64,000 nt of DNA from Candidatus Desulfosporosinus nitrosoreducens (GTDB lineage Bacteria; Bacillota; Desulfitobacteriia; Desulfitobacteriales; Desulfitobacteriaceae), in contig NZ_JAVHUW010000073.1 in the NCBI RefSeq assembly GCF_030954495.1, forward strand, positions 62,001-126,000, given 5' to 3'. Both the position numbers and the translations under genes were made by a program. Within the stretch, counting starts at the first letter, position 1. Every line of letters begins with the position of its first letter. Below are positions 1 to 8,294 of this stretch, piece by piece. A model generated the notes under the pieces. The model ran no database searches. It was not told where the DNA came from and was given only the letters and a program-made list of their open reading frames with translations.

Positions 1-606
1 GACTCGGTGAGCGCCGAGAAAATTTGCTAACTCCTCATGGGTTATGGTAATCGTATTTTTTTCTTTTAGTTTTCCCTGTCTCTGCTCATAACAATAGATA
101 CTATATAAAATTCTGGCTAAACTTTGCTGAATATGGCAGATCGTATCTTGAATCTGGGTAGCTAAGATTCTGTACATAATTGCCAGATTCTTCGCTATGC
201 ATAAGGAAACTTCAAAATCTTCCTTCATTAGCTGCAAAACAATTTCTTTGGCGAAGAAATAGAGTTCACAATCCTCCATGGTTATGCATTCGACAATTCC
301 CGGCTGTTGGTGAAAAGAGAATTGAGAAAGGGCAATGGTTTTTTCAGTATTAATGCTTATTGTCTTTATCGTCCCATCTTTGCTGATGATACTGGTCTTA
401 AGTTTACCTTTATCAATAAAATATAAACCGTGTAAGGTTTCTCCTGAGCGAAGAAGGTATTCCCCCTTTTTCCTAAAGACACGTTTCCCTAACGTCAGAT
501 AGTTTTCCCAAATATCGGACGGGATTCCCACACTGCGAAAAGTTTCTACTCCAATTACTATAGATTGGGTAATATATTCTACCAACTCATCTCGCCTATT
601 TTCCAA
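1..606 (-). CDS. CRP/FNR-family transcription regulator, C-terminus cut by window edge
   Basis: An uninterrupted minus-strand frame of about 202 codons runs off position 1. The N-terminal part reads as a cyclic-nucleotide-type beta-barrel (KGEYLLRSGETLHGLYFIDKGKLKTS is split here into its core GETLHGLYFIDKGK), followed by a long dimer helix and then a helix-turn-helix start, ITHEELANFLGAHRV, where the window ends. This order is that of the CRP/FNR family; the closest described relatives I can think of are CprK-type regulators of Desulfitobacterium. I chose a TTG start at 604-606, preceded by GGGGTGAG about 7 bases away; the in-frame stop at 619-621 limits any longer start. No Fe-S cysteine cluster like that of FNR is visible in the N-terminus. 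Its ligand is unknown. It sits next to two promoters with CRP-geometry palindromes (1306-1321, 4298-4313), so it may be their activator. Confidence 0.85.
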   Translation of the reverse strand, partial: MENRRDELVEYITQSIVIGVETFRSVGIPSDIWENYLTLGKRVFRKKGEYLLRSGETLHGLYFIDKGKLKTSIISKDGTIKTISINTEKTIALSQFSFHQQPGIVECITMEDCELYFFAKEIVLQLMKEDFEVSLCIAKNLAIMYRILATQIQDTICHIQQSLARILYSIYCYEQRQGKLKEKNTITITHEELANFLGAHRV

Positions 607-755
607 ATTCTCACCCCATCACAGAAAAGTAAAAAGGATTTCATTGTCAATACTATAAGCATGAAATCCACTGAACATCAATTGAATCAAAGGGAAGAGG
701 AACATTTAAAATGCCCCTTTATCAATCTCCAGAAATCTTCCTTAATATTCAATTT

Positions 756-1096
756 TTACATAGCAAATTGAATTAAAGACTTGGTATTAAAGGGAAGTTT
801 CATAATCGTTCCTCCGACATCTTGATTAGCCATACAACCATCGTTTAGGCAAGGTATATTTTCTTGCTTGGCAGCAGCATCGACAAAACACCGCTGAACA
901 CACATTGGAGGTATTTTCGGTATTGTGTGATGAGGTTAACGAACTGGATTGGGCAGTTTCCCTGCAAAAGCTATCAGATATTCTTTCGGCTACTCTTCAA
1001 TGAAGTTTCAGAATTCCAGCAAAATTCATTGGGCTGCTGACTTGGCGAGAAAGCATCTTTACGTGCATATTCCTTTAAGGTATCATCCGGATTTTT
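756..1096 (-). pseudogene. Decayed coding stretch of unknown family
   Basis: On the minus strand two protein-like pieces lie in different frames. The upstream piece (about 1096 to 978) reads NPDDTLKEYARKDAFSPSQQ and ends at a TGA. The downstream piece passes a TAA and ends at 756-758; it contains CFVDAAAKQENIPCLNDGC and then MANQDVGGTIMKLPFNTKS. Composition and the Cys-rich second piece look like real protein, but a frameshift and stops break it, and no start with a ribosome site is seen. I do not recognise the family. It lies directly downstream of a copy of the promoter/leader that also precedes the arylsulfotransferase-like gene at 2568-4058, so it is probably the remnant of a second gene under the same control. 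Confidence 0.45.
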
Positions 1097-1097
1097 A

Positions 1098-1377
1098 CAC
1101 TCTTGTTCTTGTCTTTCTTTTCACAGAGAAGGATATAATTCACCCACTTTTTTCTTAACTCTGATAATCCAGGGAGGCAAGCAATTCCACTCAGAAGCTA
1201 TACACTTGACAAACCTTCGCCAATGCCTGAAGCATAGTCGATTTTTTATAATTACGATTATGATCTTTAATAATTTGACTATACCTTAATATTGTTCAGG
1301 TAATTTGTAGTATTAACTACATTTTAAAAACTTCTGTTGACAAATCATTGCCTCCTAGAATGTCTTTAGCGCATTCC
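1098..1377 (-). repeat. Duplicated promoter/leader region, copy 1
   Basis: This otherwise gene-free stretch matches 4087-4378 in order along its length. Shared blocks on the minus strand include GTGAAAAGA with ACAAGAACAAG near the downstream end, ATTAAAGATC, GGTATAGTCAA, AATACTACAAATTA and GATTTGTC plus a Cys-free purine-rich AGGAGG. The blocks have diverged between copies, while the operator-to-minus-10 spacing is exactly kept. Copy 1 now leads into a broken gene, copy 2 into an intact one. Confidence 0.7.
1278..1321 (-). promoter_or_regulatory. Putative CRP/FNR-type class II promoter, copy 1
   Basis: A perfect 16-bp palindrome TGTAG-TATTAA-CTACA lies at 1306-1321, with the 5-6-5 geometry typical of CRP-family sites. 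On the minus strand a TATAGT -10 box (1283 to 1278) follows 23 bp downstream. If that hexamer is at -12 to -7, the palindrome is centred at about -42, the position of a class II activator. No good -35 box is visible, which fits activation. The regulator that binds is inferred, not shown. Confidence 0.55.
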
Positions 1378-1408
1378 GCAATTAGAGGAGAGCGCAACTT
1401 ATTTGAGA

Positions 1409-1582
1409 TTATAAGTCCGAGTATTTATGGCCGGTCATATTAACGTCTAACCTTAAAATTAGAGCAGACGAATTTCTCACACTAAATGCCAATACCGCCC
1501 ACCAAGCAGTTTGACCCGGCCTCAAAACAACAAGAACAATCACAATAGCAGCTAATATATTAGAGAAGAAGCCCGAATGCAC
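1409..1582 (-). other. Possible small membrane protein or gene remnant (57 codons)
   Basis: The frame continues straight on after the TAA stop of the exporter gene at 1598-1600. From a GTG at 1580-1582 it encodes 57 residues with a strongly hydrophobic segment (SNILAAIVIVLVVLRPGQTA) and a second one (AWWAVLAFSVRN). The translation looks like real membrane protein, but no ribosome binding site precedes the GTG. It could be a small gene, the tail of a lost gene, or chance. I do not recognise the family. Confidence 0.25.
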
Positions 1583-1597
1583 AATTGATGCTAATGG

Positions 1598-2398
1598 TTA
1601 GGATTGAAAAATCTTTACAAAAATTGAGATTCCGACCAATAAAAATATGCCGAAAAGCCACCATCTAAGCACTTTATCCCGGAACTTGTGAATTAATAGA
1701 GTTGCCAGCTTAGCACCTACAACTACACCGCTGCAAGTATACAATGCCAATCCCAGTACGGGCTGACCCTTAAGAACATAGACGCTGGTGGCGGTTATTA
1801 CAGTAACGACCATGACAAACACAGACGTGGGTATTGCCACTTTGGGAGTAAATCCGGTGTTGACTAATTGGGGTGTGTTGATTTCTCCGCTTCCGAGGGC
1901 TAAAGTCCCCACACCTAACCCGGCTAAAAAGCTTAACAAAACCATCCTCACTTTTTTTCCGGTGGACAATTTCCCCAAAACTAATCCGGCAGTTTGTTCC
2001 TGGATGGAGCCTTGGTTCTCTTCGCTGCTCTTTCGCAATATTATGGCGAAGGCAAGTATAGTGATAACCGCACCAAATAACAGTTTTATAACCAGCGCAT
2101 CAATTAAATGCAAATTGATAAGTATTGCTCCAATCAAAGCGCCAGGCACCGACCCCAGTATCAGCAAACCTCCGACTTTAAAATTGATTAGCCGCATGCG
2201 GTAATAATTGATAAAAGCCGTTCCCATGCCGAATACTTCGGTAAGAAGCGACGTACCCATTGATTGCTCGGGAGTAAGGTGCAATACGAACATAAAGAAA
2301 GGCGCAAAGAGTAATCCTCCCCCGATACCACTGGACATAGCCAGAGTGGCAGTAACAACGGCCACTGGAAACGCATACCAATATTGCAACCAATACAT
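1598..2398 (-). CDS. TauE/SafE-family anion exporter (266 aa)
   Basis: Membrane protein with about eight hydrophobic segments in two halves, and the glycine-rich family signatures SSGIGGGLLFAPFFMF near residue 23 and LGVGTLALGSGEINTPQL near residue 160. The TauE/SafE (DUF81) family moves sulfite, sulfonates or related organic anions across the cytoplasmic membrane. The ATG at 2398 has TTTGGAGG nine bases upstream. The gene lies 169 bp downstream of the arylsulfotransferase-like gene in the same direction, so a role in exporting sulfite or an aromatic sulfo-compound is a reasonable inference from context. Substrate cannot be read from the sequence. The 169-bp gap holds a short GC-rich hairpin (about 2518-2545) without a good U-tract, so read-through is possible. 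Confidence 0.85.
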   Translation of the reverse strand: MYWLQYWYAFPVAVVTATLAMSSGIGGGLLFAPFFMFVLHLTPEQSMGTSLLTEVFGMGTAFINYYRMRLINFKVGGLLILGSVPGALIGAILINLHLIDALVIKLLFGAVITILAFAIILRKSSEENQGSIQEQTAGLVLGKLSTGKKVRMVLLSFLAGLGVGTLALGSGEINTPQLVNTGFTPKVAIPTSVFVMVVTVITATSVYVLKGQPVLGLALYTCSGVVVGAKLATLLIHKFRDKVLRWWLFGIFLLVGISIFVKIFQS

Positions 2399-2567
2399 AT
2401 TTATTTACCTCCAAATTTTATTATTTAGCAAAGCAGGGAATATAATCAGTTAAGCCAATCATTTTCCGGTATTAAGCTTGTTTGGATGTCCATTCCAATC
2501 TCAAAAATTTGGATTTAGAAGGGAGGGATAAGCCTCCCCTTAGTGAAACTCGCCAATACTATTTACA

Positions 2568-4058
2568 TTAAAGGCGGACTATGCCAACATATCCGTCATC
2601 GTCGTCATCTTTTTCCGCCGGGGCCTCTCCTTCAGCCGCAACGCAGAAGCCGCCGCCCTCGCTATAGCCCAAAGTTCCTGCCACTTCGACCACATCGTCA
2701 CAGCCCATTGCCGCTGCCCCGGGCATTCTGAATTGGGTATTATCGACCCCTTCAATCGCAACCTCTTGCGGTTTCTCCAGTTGCGGCACCCAGTCATAGG
2801 GCAGACGATAGGCGCGATAAACCATGTTCAGCGTGTGTTTCTTGTCCCAATAGGGGGAGATATATTCCCAGACCAACTCGTGCTCTTGGGTTACCTCAAA
2901 GATTCTTCCTCCGGACCCTTCCGTAATCACGGTGTTCCCGTTCGGCATTCTTTGAGCACTGCTGATGAAAGGGCTGTAGAAATAATGAGAATGGAAGGGT
3001 TGTAAATGACCGGCTTCGCTCGGGGTATATTGCCAGACGATTTTTAAGGTAACCGGATCGATTTCCAAGACCCGCGAATGATCCCGGCGATAGGCTTTAA
3101 CCCCATAAGGGCTGGTCATGCCGGGCAGTCCGTAACCGGCCCAACCGCCATTGTCAAAGATAAGAATATTCCCTTCCCCGGGAAGGCCTTGCGGGATCAT
3201 GTGAACGTGATGCTGTCCGATAATAATCCCCAGACGTTTTAATTGCTTGCTGGAGGTATAATCCGGACCAAGCTTCCAGACAATTTTGCCCGTTTCTTTG
3301 CTGATGATGGCCATTATATTGGTTTCGCGGGCACTCCAGATAATGTTGTCCGGATGGAAACGCTCATCCCCTTGGTCGTACCATTTATTAGGCCCTAAGG
3401 CGGACATGGCGTTAAGATGCATCCAGTCTCCTATGCTTTCACCACCGGTCTCGTGGGTATTCGGGTCTCGGAAGAGAACATTTTTCTCAGCTTCCGAAAA
3501 GCCTAATTCATTAAAATGCTCGCTTAAGATCCATTCCCAGACGATATTTCCTTCCCAGTCCACTTCAATAATGGCATCATCAAGCAAATTTTTATCCGAG
3601 ATCTTGTGGTTGACGAGATTCTTATGACACAGCATCAAAGTATTTCCGCTATCCACTTTAGGAGTCATGCCCGGTACATAATATCCCACCGGGTTCCCTT
3701 CCCTCTGATAGTCGTGGTGCGTCCTGGCCATCCATTGCGGTTTATTGCCCGGATCTTCTATATACTCATATTTATTGAATTCCCAAACTACATTGCCGTT
3801 CCAGTCCACCTGGACCAGGTCAACATAATCCTGATATCCAAACTTGCTATCCCGGGTTCCGCGATGTCCAAGGACATAACCGCCCGGAAGCATTTTGTTC
3901 GGGAAGCCGTGCAGCCCTTTCCAGAGCTTAACTTCTCTACCATTCATGTCAATCAGCAGAGCACCCTGTTGATGCGCCTGGAGAATCGTGTAACCATTGC
4001 TGGCCTTTTCCGGGTTATAAATTGTAGTACCTGTTGGATGTACGGTTGGCAATCCCAT
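2568..4058 (-). CDS. Arylsulfotransferase (ASST)-like protein (496 aa)
   Basis: Repeated beta-propeller blades of the type VDWNGNVVWEF, VDWEGNIVWEW and ISKETGKIVWKLG mark an ASST fold. Residues matching the known ASST active site are present in order: DWMHLNA (His at about 214), SARETN (Arg at about 244) and GQHHVHM (His at about 283). Classical bacterial ASSTs transfer sulfate between phenols and are periplasmic; this one has no signal peptide, so it is probably cytoplasmic. An unusual C-terminal tail holds two Cys and a run of five Asp. The ATG at 4058 has AAGGAGG eight bases upstream and is preferred over a longer frame opening 33 bases earlier. It is preceded by a duplicated promoter region with a CRP-type palindrome and followed by a TauE/SafE exporter. 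The substrate is unknown. Confidence 0.8.
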   Translation of the reverse strand: MGLPTVHPTGTTIYNPEKASNGYTILQAHQQGALLIDMNGREVKLWKGLHGFPNKMLPGGYVLGHRGTRDSKFGYQDYVDLVQVDWNGNVVWEFNKYEYIEDPGNKPQWMARTHHDYQREGNPVGYYVPGMTPKVDSGNTLMLCHKNLVNHKISDKNLLDDAIIEVDWEGNIVWEWILSEHFNELGFSEAEKNVLFRDPNTHETGGESIGDWMHLNAMSALGPNKWYDQGDERFHPDNIIWSARETNIMAIISKETGKIVWKLGPDYTSSKQLKRLGIIIGQHHVHMIPQGLPGEGNILIFDNGGWAGYGLPGMTSPYGVKAYRRDHSRVLEIDPVTLKIVWQYTPSEAGHLQPFHSHYFYSPFISSAQRMPNGNTVITEGSGGRIFEVTQEHELVWEYISPYWDKKHTLNMVYRAYRLPYDWVPQLEKPQEVAIEGVDNTQFRMPGAAAMGCDDVVEVAGTLGYSEGGGFCVAAEGEAPAEKDDDDDGYVGIVRL

Positions 4059-4086
4059 TGTAAAATCCTCCTTATATTTATTAGCA

Positions 4087-4378
4087 CTCAAACCTTGTTC
4101 TTGTTCCTCTTTTCACAGGGTGGGGCATCGCCTCCTCTACTTTTTTATTAACCCCTGGTAAGCCGGGACGGCTATCTATTCCGCCCTGCAGCGACACTGT
4201 ACAAAGTTTTCGCAAACGTATAAGTACAGCCAAGTTTTTTATGATCGTATTAAGATCTTTAATGACTTGACTATACCGTATATCCCCTCAGATAATTTGT
4301 AGTATTTGTTACATTTCAAAACTCCTTCGACAAATCACACCTCCTCAAACGTTGCTTTCATCATTTTTCGAGCATTCT
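4087..4378 (-). repeat. Duplicated promoter/leader region, copy 2
   Basis: Second copy of the region at 1098-1377, here in front of the intact ASST-like gene, giving it an unusually long untranslated leader of about 200 bases. A 15-codon open frame with a purine-rich AGGAGG only two bases before its ATG lies at 4081-4128 inside it; this is too weak to call a leader peptide. Confidence 0.7.
4270..4313 (-). promoter_or_regulatory. Putative CRP/FNR-type class II promoter of the ASST-like gene
   Basis: TGTAG-TATTTG-TTACA at 4298-4313 is the counterpart of the perfect palindrome in copy 1, with one changed base in the right half-site. The TATAGT -10 box (4275 to 4270, minus strand) is again 23 bp from the palindrome, placing its centre near -42. 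Identical spacing in two diverged copies suggests selection on a regulator binding site. Confidence 0.55.
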
Positions 4379-4393
4379 AGCCAAACCGCGGCA

Positions 4394-4451
4394 AGAAAAA
4401 AATCAAGGGTAAGAGAGAACGGAATTTTTCCGTCCTCTCTTACCCTTGATT
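4394..4451 (-). terminator. Strong hairpin terminator
   Basis: A 17-bp perfect stem (4401-4417 with 4435-4451) plus four inner pairs is followed on the minus strand by a run of seven T. It ends the transcript coming from the DUF1858 gene and insulates the ASST-like promoter. Confidence 0.8.
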
Positions 4452-4480
4452 GAACATAAACTTCTGGCCGTAGACAAAAG

Positions 4481-4510
4481 GAGCTCTACGCCAAACGTAA
4501 AGCTCTTTTT
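4481..4510. terminator. Hairpin terminator, works in both directions
   Basis: Stem GAGCTCTACG / CGTAAAGCTC (10 bp with one G-U) around loop CCAAA, with TTTTT on the plus side and CTTTTG on the minus side. It is the first of two terminators after the DUF1858 gene. Confidence 0.6.
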
Positions 4511-4560
4511 ATCTTCAGAATGAACTGTAAATCAAAGGGAGCCGCCCCTTTCTTCCTCTG

Positions 4561-4761
4561 CTATGCTTTAACCGCAATCGCTTGGTTAAGTTGAGCGACT
4601 AAATCGTCAACATTCCGTCCATGAGTTAAGGCGGCACCTTCTATGCTTTCAGTCATGGACGAGGGGCAGCCCAAACAGTGCATACCTAACTCCAAAAATA
4701 CCTGAATCGTTTGAGGATATGATCTTAGCACCTGACCGACTGTCATCTCTTTGGTCAACAT
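4561..4761 (-). CDS. DUF1858-domain redox-disulfide protein (66 aa)
   Basis: A complete single-domain protein with the family pattern: N-terminal MTVGQVLRSYPQTIQVF helix, then the HCLGCPSS motif with a CxxC pair near residues 29-32, then helices with NVDDLVAQLN. DUF1858 domains are often found beside or fused to hybrid-cluster and other redox proteins, where the CxxC is thought to act as a redox disulfide or ligand. The molecular role is not established. A purine-rich AGGAGG sits about eight bases before the ATG. Two terminators follow directly, so the gene is the last of its transcript. Confidence 0.85.
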   Translation of the reverse strand: MLTKEMTVGQVLRSYPQTIQVFLELGMHCLGCPSSMTESIEGAALTHGRNVDDLVAQLNQAIAVKA

Positions 4762-4847
4762 TCTGTCTACCTCCTTTAGAAAATCTTTCTAACAAACTGT
4801 AGCCGCTTAAAGCAGTAATTTAAGCTGAATAACTGCTGCCGATTGAC

Positions 4848-5918
4848 TTAAGCTTTATAAGCAGAGCCCAGCTCTGACAGTAATTTATAAATATGTTCCG
4901 CCAATTCTTTACTTAAGGCTCCAGTTCCACAACTGGCCGTAATCATGCTTTGCCGGCGTAGTTGAGACTCATTGATCCCCCGCTTAACAAATTCTGAGAT
5001 GTTTTCCTCCAAACGGTGCCTGAGACTTTCGGCATTTTCCTCCCAGGCTTTATTGCTGGTGGGAACAATTCCCCAAGAGAGAACCCCGCCCCGGTCAAGA
5101 AACTCACCGACCTGCTTGGCCAAGACCGTCATGCTCGGCATATACTCATAAGCGTCAAAATTAACAACTTGAATTTTAGAATCGAAAAGCAAGGTCCAAT
5201 CCATCCCTGCACAAACATGAACTCCGGGAATTCCCTGTCGGCGAAGAATCCCCTCGGCAATAGAATTCAGCTCATTAATGAGTTGAGTTCTGTCTAACGT
5301 TACATGAGTCGAAGCTCCACAAGCGTAAAGACCGGGATCGTCAATGGTCATCAAGACGGGCAGCCCGAAAGATTTCAGGCGTTTGGTCTGCCATTCGGCA
5401 TGCAGGGCTAAATTTTTAACGAGCATATCCCTTAAGGTTTCGTCATAATAACTGGATTTTCTGTTTTTATCCGTTATTTGCATCCCTAAAGTCAGTGGAC
5501 CGCTGAGCTGGCCTTTTAAAAGCAGAGCACTGCGCAAGCCATTTTTCTCCAGATCCTGGCAAAACAATTCAAATCCTTCTCCGCCTTCCGGGCTAAAACC
5601 AAATTTATCGAGAGCCTGGCTTTCATCTTCCAGAGCATCTAAATACAAGGCATAGAAGGCTGTCATCCGCTCCATCCAGTCATCCGCTTCAATTTGAAAC
5701 TTTGGTGTTTTTACATCTTCAATAACTCCCGTAGCAAATAAAGCGTTGAGATATTGAGCTACAAAGGAACTTTCGGCCCCGCGGCCGGGCAGCTGAGGCC
5801 AATGGGGTGCCTGAGGAGCACACGCCCAGATTAAATCCAGAGCCTCAGCCCCCTTAGTATGTGGCACACTGCCAACTCCCGTAGCCAAGAAATTCGGTTT
5901 AAAATCAATGTTAAGCAT
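4848..5918 (-). CDS. MetE/UroD-superfamily methyltransferase-like protein (356 aa)
   Basis: The fold signatures of the cobalamin-independent methionine synthase C-terminal domain / uroporphyrinogen decarboxylase superfamily are visible: GVGSVPHTKG at the N-terminus, LKGQLSGPLTLG near residue 138, GVHVCAGMDW near residue 235 and MITASCGTGAL near the C-terminus. The His/Cys in HVC and the Cys in ASCGTG match zinc ligands of the MetE family. At 356 aa it lacks the N-terminal half of MetE, so it resembles the corrinoid-linked short methyltransferases of anaerobes rather than full methionine synthase. ATG at 5918 is chosen over a longer frame because GAAAGAGGTTGGGGA precedes it. Substrate unknown. 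Confidence 0.75.
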   Translation of the reverse strand: MLNIDFKPNFLATGVGSVPHTKGAEALDLIWACAPQAPHWPQLPGRGAESSFVAQYLNALFATGVIEDVKTPKFQIEADDWMERMTAFYALYLDALEDESQALDKFGFSPEGGEGFELFCQDLEKNGLRSALLLKGQLSGPLTLGMQITDKNRKSSYYDETLRDMLVKNLALHAEWQTKRLKSFGLPVLMTIDDPGLYACGASTHVTLDRTQLINELNSIAEGILRRQGIPGVHVCAGMDWTLLFDSKIQVVNFDAYEYMPSMTVLAKQVGEFLDRGGVLSWGIVPTSNKAWEENAESLRHRLEENISEFVKRGINESQLRRQSMITASCGTGALSKELAEHIYKLLSELGSAYKA

Positions 5919-6007
5919 TCCCCAACCTCTTTCCAGTTTAGTAACAGTCCCAACTAATAGTATATAATAGCAAAAATCAAGCCAAAGGCAATTTCTCCCC
6001 CAATTGC

Positions 6008-8137
6008 CTAAGGTCTCAAGATATGCCATAAATAGATGCCGTCAGCCCAGTGAAACGCTCCCCAAATCAGAAAAATACCCACAATAATTCCAGGTACCCA
6101 TAGGAACGGCAGGTAACTTCCGCCGATCCGGTGAATATCGTGAATTCGAATCGGAAACAGCAGGCAGCTCAGTAAGAGATAGGCGAGAAGCGGTATATAG
6201 ATTGGTATCCCCCAAGGTAAGGCGGCCCAGCTAAGAGCGACCAACAGTGAAAAGTAGTAGCGCCGTTCCAGCCAATACATAACTCCCATAACATGAGGAG
6301 CATCAGGCAAATGAGGAGCGGCTACCCCAATCTGCAGCAACCGCAGCAGTATCCCTAACATACTTAAGGTTCCCCAAATCAGCCAGGGCGACTGGGCCTG
6401 CAGCAACTCGATCCCGGGGCATAAATGTATGAACCAGGGACTAAAATCTACAGGAATACGATACAAAGCTGAAGTTATCAACCCGCCGATTAAACCTTGC
6501 CGGGCTAAAACAAGCAATCCATTCCACAGCCAGGCTTTGCGCAAGCGCCGCTTTGGTTTGGAAACCCCTATCTCTTTATAACGCCAGGTAACGGAGCGAA
6601 TATTCATCCAAGTCAGAAAAAGCATGAGTATGGCCCATAAACCCGAAACCAGAGGTTCCCTTGGCCAAGAGGCCGGTGAAGCCGGCGATACTGCCACCTG
6701 CACTTGCCCCCAAGATCCCTGGATCTTGTTCTCTTGAATCATCAAGGACTGTTCTTCCGGCAGCCCCGTAATAGAAACCGGCTTAGTTTTAAAAGCAAAG
6801 GCCAGATCAGGCTGAACCTCTGTTGCCGCCCGGCGGAAATAGACTTGAGCCGCAGAGTCTGAGTCTAAGCCTTTTCCCACCGTCCAGGCCCAAAGTGACG
6901 GATGAATCAGCTTTGCCGAGGAAATTTTTTGCATGGCCCCTGCTTGAGGAAGCCGACTAGAAGGAACAGCTTCCACCGGCAACTCCGCCCAGACTCCTAT
7001 ACCTACCCGGTCTGCCGTTTGCAGCCATAAATCATCGGGGATCTGGCCTATAAAATATATAAGATTTATCCCCTTGCTCCGTTCACCGTTAAGCCAGGAT
7101 TCCAACTGACCCGCGTGCCGGACTTTATATTCTTCCTCAGGAGTTAAGGCCTCTCCTTTGATAGAAAGGACCTGACCATTCAAAACCCACTTTCCGGAAG
7201 AAAAAGCCATTGTCTGTAAACCAAGTGGAAAGGCTAAATCATCAATATCACCGTTGCTGTTTGTCACAGTGATATGAATCTGGTACAGGAAGGGGTCCTG
7301 CAAAGTCCAGCGCCGGGCGTCAGGTATGCTAAAGGTTAAGCTGACCGGTTGATGATCGACATTCTCCTGAGGCTGCACCACAACCGTCTGTTCGGCGACA
7401 CCTGCCGACCCGTCCGAGAGCACTCCATAAACAGTCCAGGGACCTCCTTCCGGCGTAAAGCCATGATGCCACAGGCTCGTCTTAACAACAACTTGGGCAG
7501 TTGCGGCATTCCAGGAGACACTCGACTGCGGTGCGGTCAGTGTCGTCTCAACGACGGCCTCCAGACTGATTTCTCCTGTAATTCGCCCCAGTTCCGGCCA
7601 ATCCGAACCTAAAACCATTGTCCGCTGCTCTTGACTCGAAGAAAGTCCGACAATTAAAATGTTATCTTCCCCGTAACGAAAGGCTTTAGCGGGAATTTCA
7701 ATAGTATCCGCCCCGCCGCTGCCTTCAAATTCGCCGATTTTCGCAGGACTTGCCGTCCCATTTAAGTAGACAACCACGTGCCCCTGAACACCGTTAAATG
7801 TCAGCAACATCGTCCTGGAACTCCATTCTCCGGGGACTCGAAAACGTTTTGCCCCTACGGAAAATGCTTCACTGGAAGGTATTGTTAAAGGCTGTCCCCC
7901 CGTCAATATAAATTGACTGGTTTTCCCCTGCGCGTGTTCGGACTCTGTAGTCCAGGCCTGGCGCAAGGTTGAAAATCGATCCCAATTTCCACTTAAAGTT
8001 TGCGTATAGCGGCTGGAACTAAGTTCAGCCCGCCCCGCTTGCAGAGAAACACCGGCCGGATTATTCCAATACCACCATACTCCGCTGATTAATAAGACAA
8101 ATAACCCTAAAAATAGTATGATACGACGATTAAACAT
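6008..8137 (-). CDS. Membrane-anchored protein with GH2-like sugar-binding domain (709 aa)
   Basis: An N-terminal membrane segment (IILFLGLFVLLISGVWWYW) is followed by an outside-facing part that resembles glycoside hydrolase family 2: a jelly-roll with FRVPGEWSSRTMLLTF near residue 98 and VYLNGTA, then an immunoglobulin-like sandwich to about residue 310, then a degraded barrel-like section (residues about 320-470). The C-terminal third (from about residue 490) has five or six hydrophobic segments with a basic loop KPKRRLRKAW. The usual GH2 NE acid/base motif is not seen, so this may be a carbohydrate-binding or structural envelope protein rather than an enzyme. ATG start at 8137. Function not known. 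Confidence 0.6.
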   Translation of the reverse strand: MFNRRIILFLGLFVLLISGVWWYWNNPAGVSLQAGRAELSSSRYTQTLSGNWDRFSTLRQAWTTESEHAQGKTSQFILTGGQPLTIPSSEAFSVGAKRFRVPGEWSSRTMLLTFNGVQGHVVVYLNGTASPAKIGEFEGSGGADTIEIPAKAFRYGEDNILIVGLSSSQEQRTMVLGSDWPELGRITGEISLEAVVETTLTAPQSSVSWNAATAQVVVKTSLWHHGFTPEGGPWTVYGVLSDGSAGVAEQTVVVQPQENVDHQPVSLTFSIPDARRWTLQDPFLYQIHITVTNSNGDIDDLAFPLGLQTMAFSSGKWVLNGQVLSIKGEALTPEEEYKVRHAGQLESWLNGERSKGINLIYFIGQIPDDLWLQTADRVGIGVWAELPVEAVPSSRLPQAGAMQKISSAKLIHPSLWAWTVGKGLDSDSAAQVYFRRAATEVQPDLAFAFKTKPVSITGLPEEQSLMIQENKIQGSWGQVQVAVSPASPASWPREPLVSGLWAILMLFLTWMNIRSVTWRYKEIGVSKPKRRLRKAWLWNGLLVLARQGLIGGLITSALYRIPVDFSPWFIHLCPGIELLQAQSPWLIWGTLSMLGILLRLLQIGVAAPHLPDAPHVMGVMYWLERRYYFSLLVALSWAALPWGIPIYIPLLAYLLLSCLLFPIRIHDIHRIGGSYLPFLWVPGIIVGIFLIWGAFHWADGIYLWHILRP

Positions 8138-8212
8138 AGCCTTTCCTGTCCTCGCAGTTTATTCGATTAGTAATTCGTGCAAAACTTTAAAAACCCTTGC
8201 CCTTTAAAAAAT

Positions 8213-8268
8213 AAAACCCCTGGGGCAAGCGCTAAACTCTTCACCGCTTGCCCCAAGGGTTTTGTTTT
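8213..8268. terminator. Bidirectional hairpin terminator
   Basis: Long stem (8213-8231 with 8245-8263; GGGGCAAGCG pairs with CGCTTGCCCC) flanked by A- and T-runs. It lies just after the perR stop on the minus strand. Confidence 0.75.
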
Positions 8269-8294
8269 ATTTCTCAACATACGGTATTAGCTAA

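Noticed and set aside
1598..2398. Read-through of the exporter stop into the hydrophobic frame at 1409-1582
   Set aside because: The exporter already has the family's usual length and segment number; a TAA stop gives no recoding signal.
4081..4128. 15-codon frame in the leader of the ASST-like gene
   Set aside because: AGGAGG is only two bases from its ATG, and copy 1 of the leader does not keep the frame.
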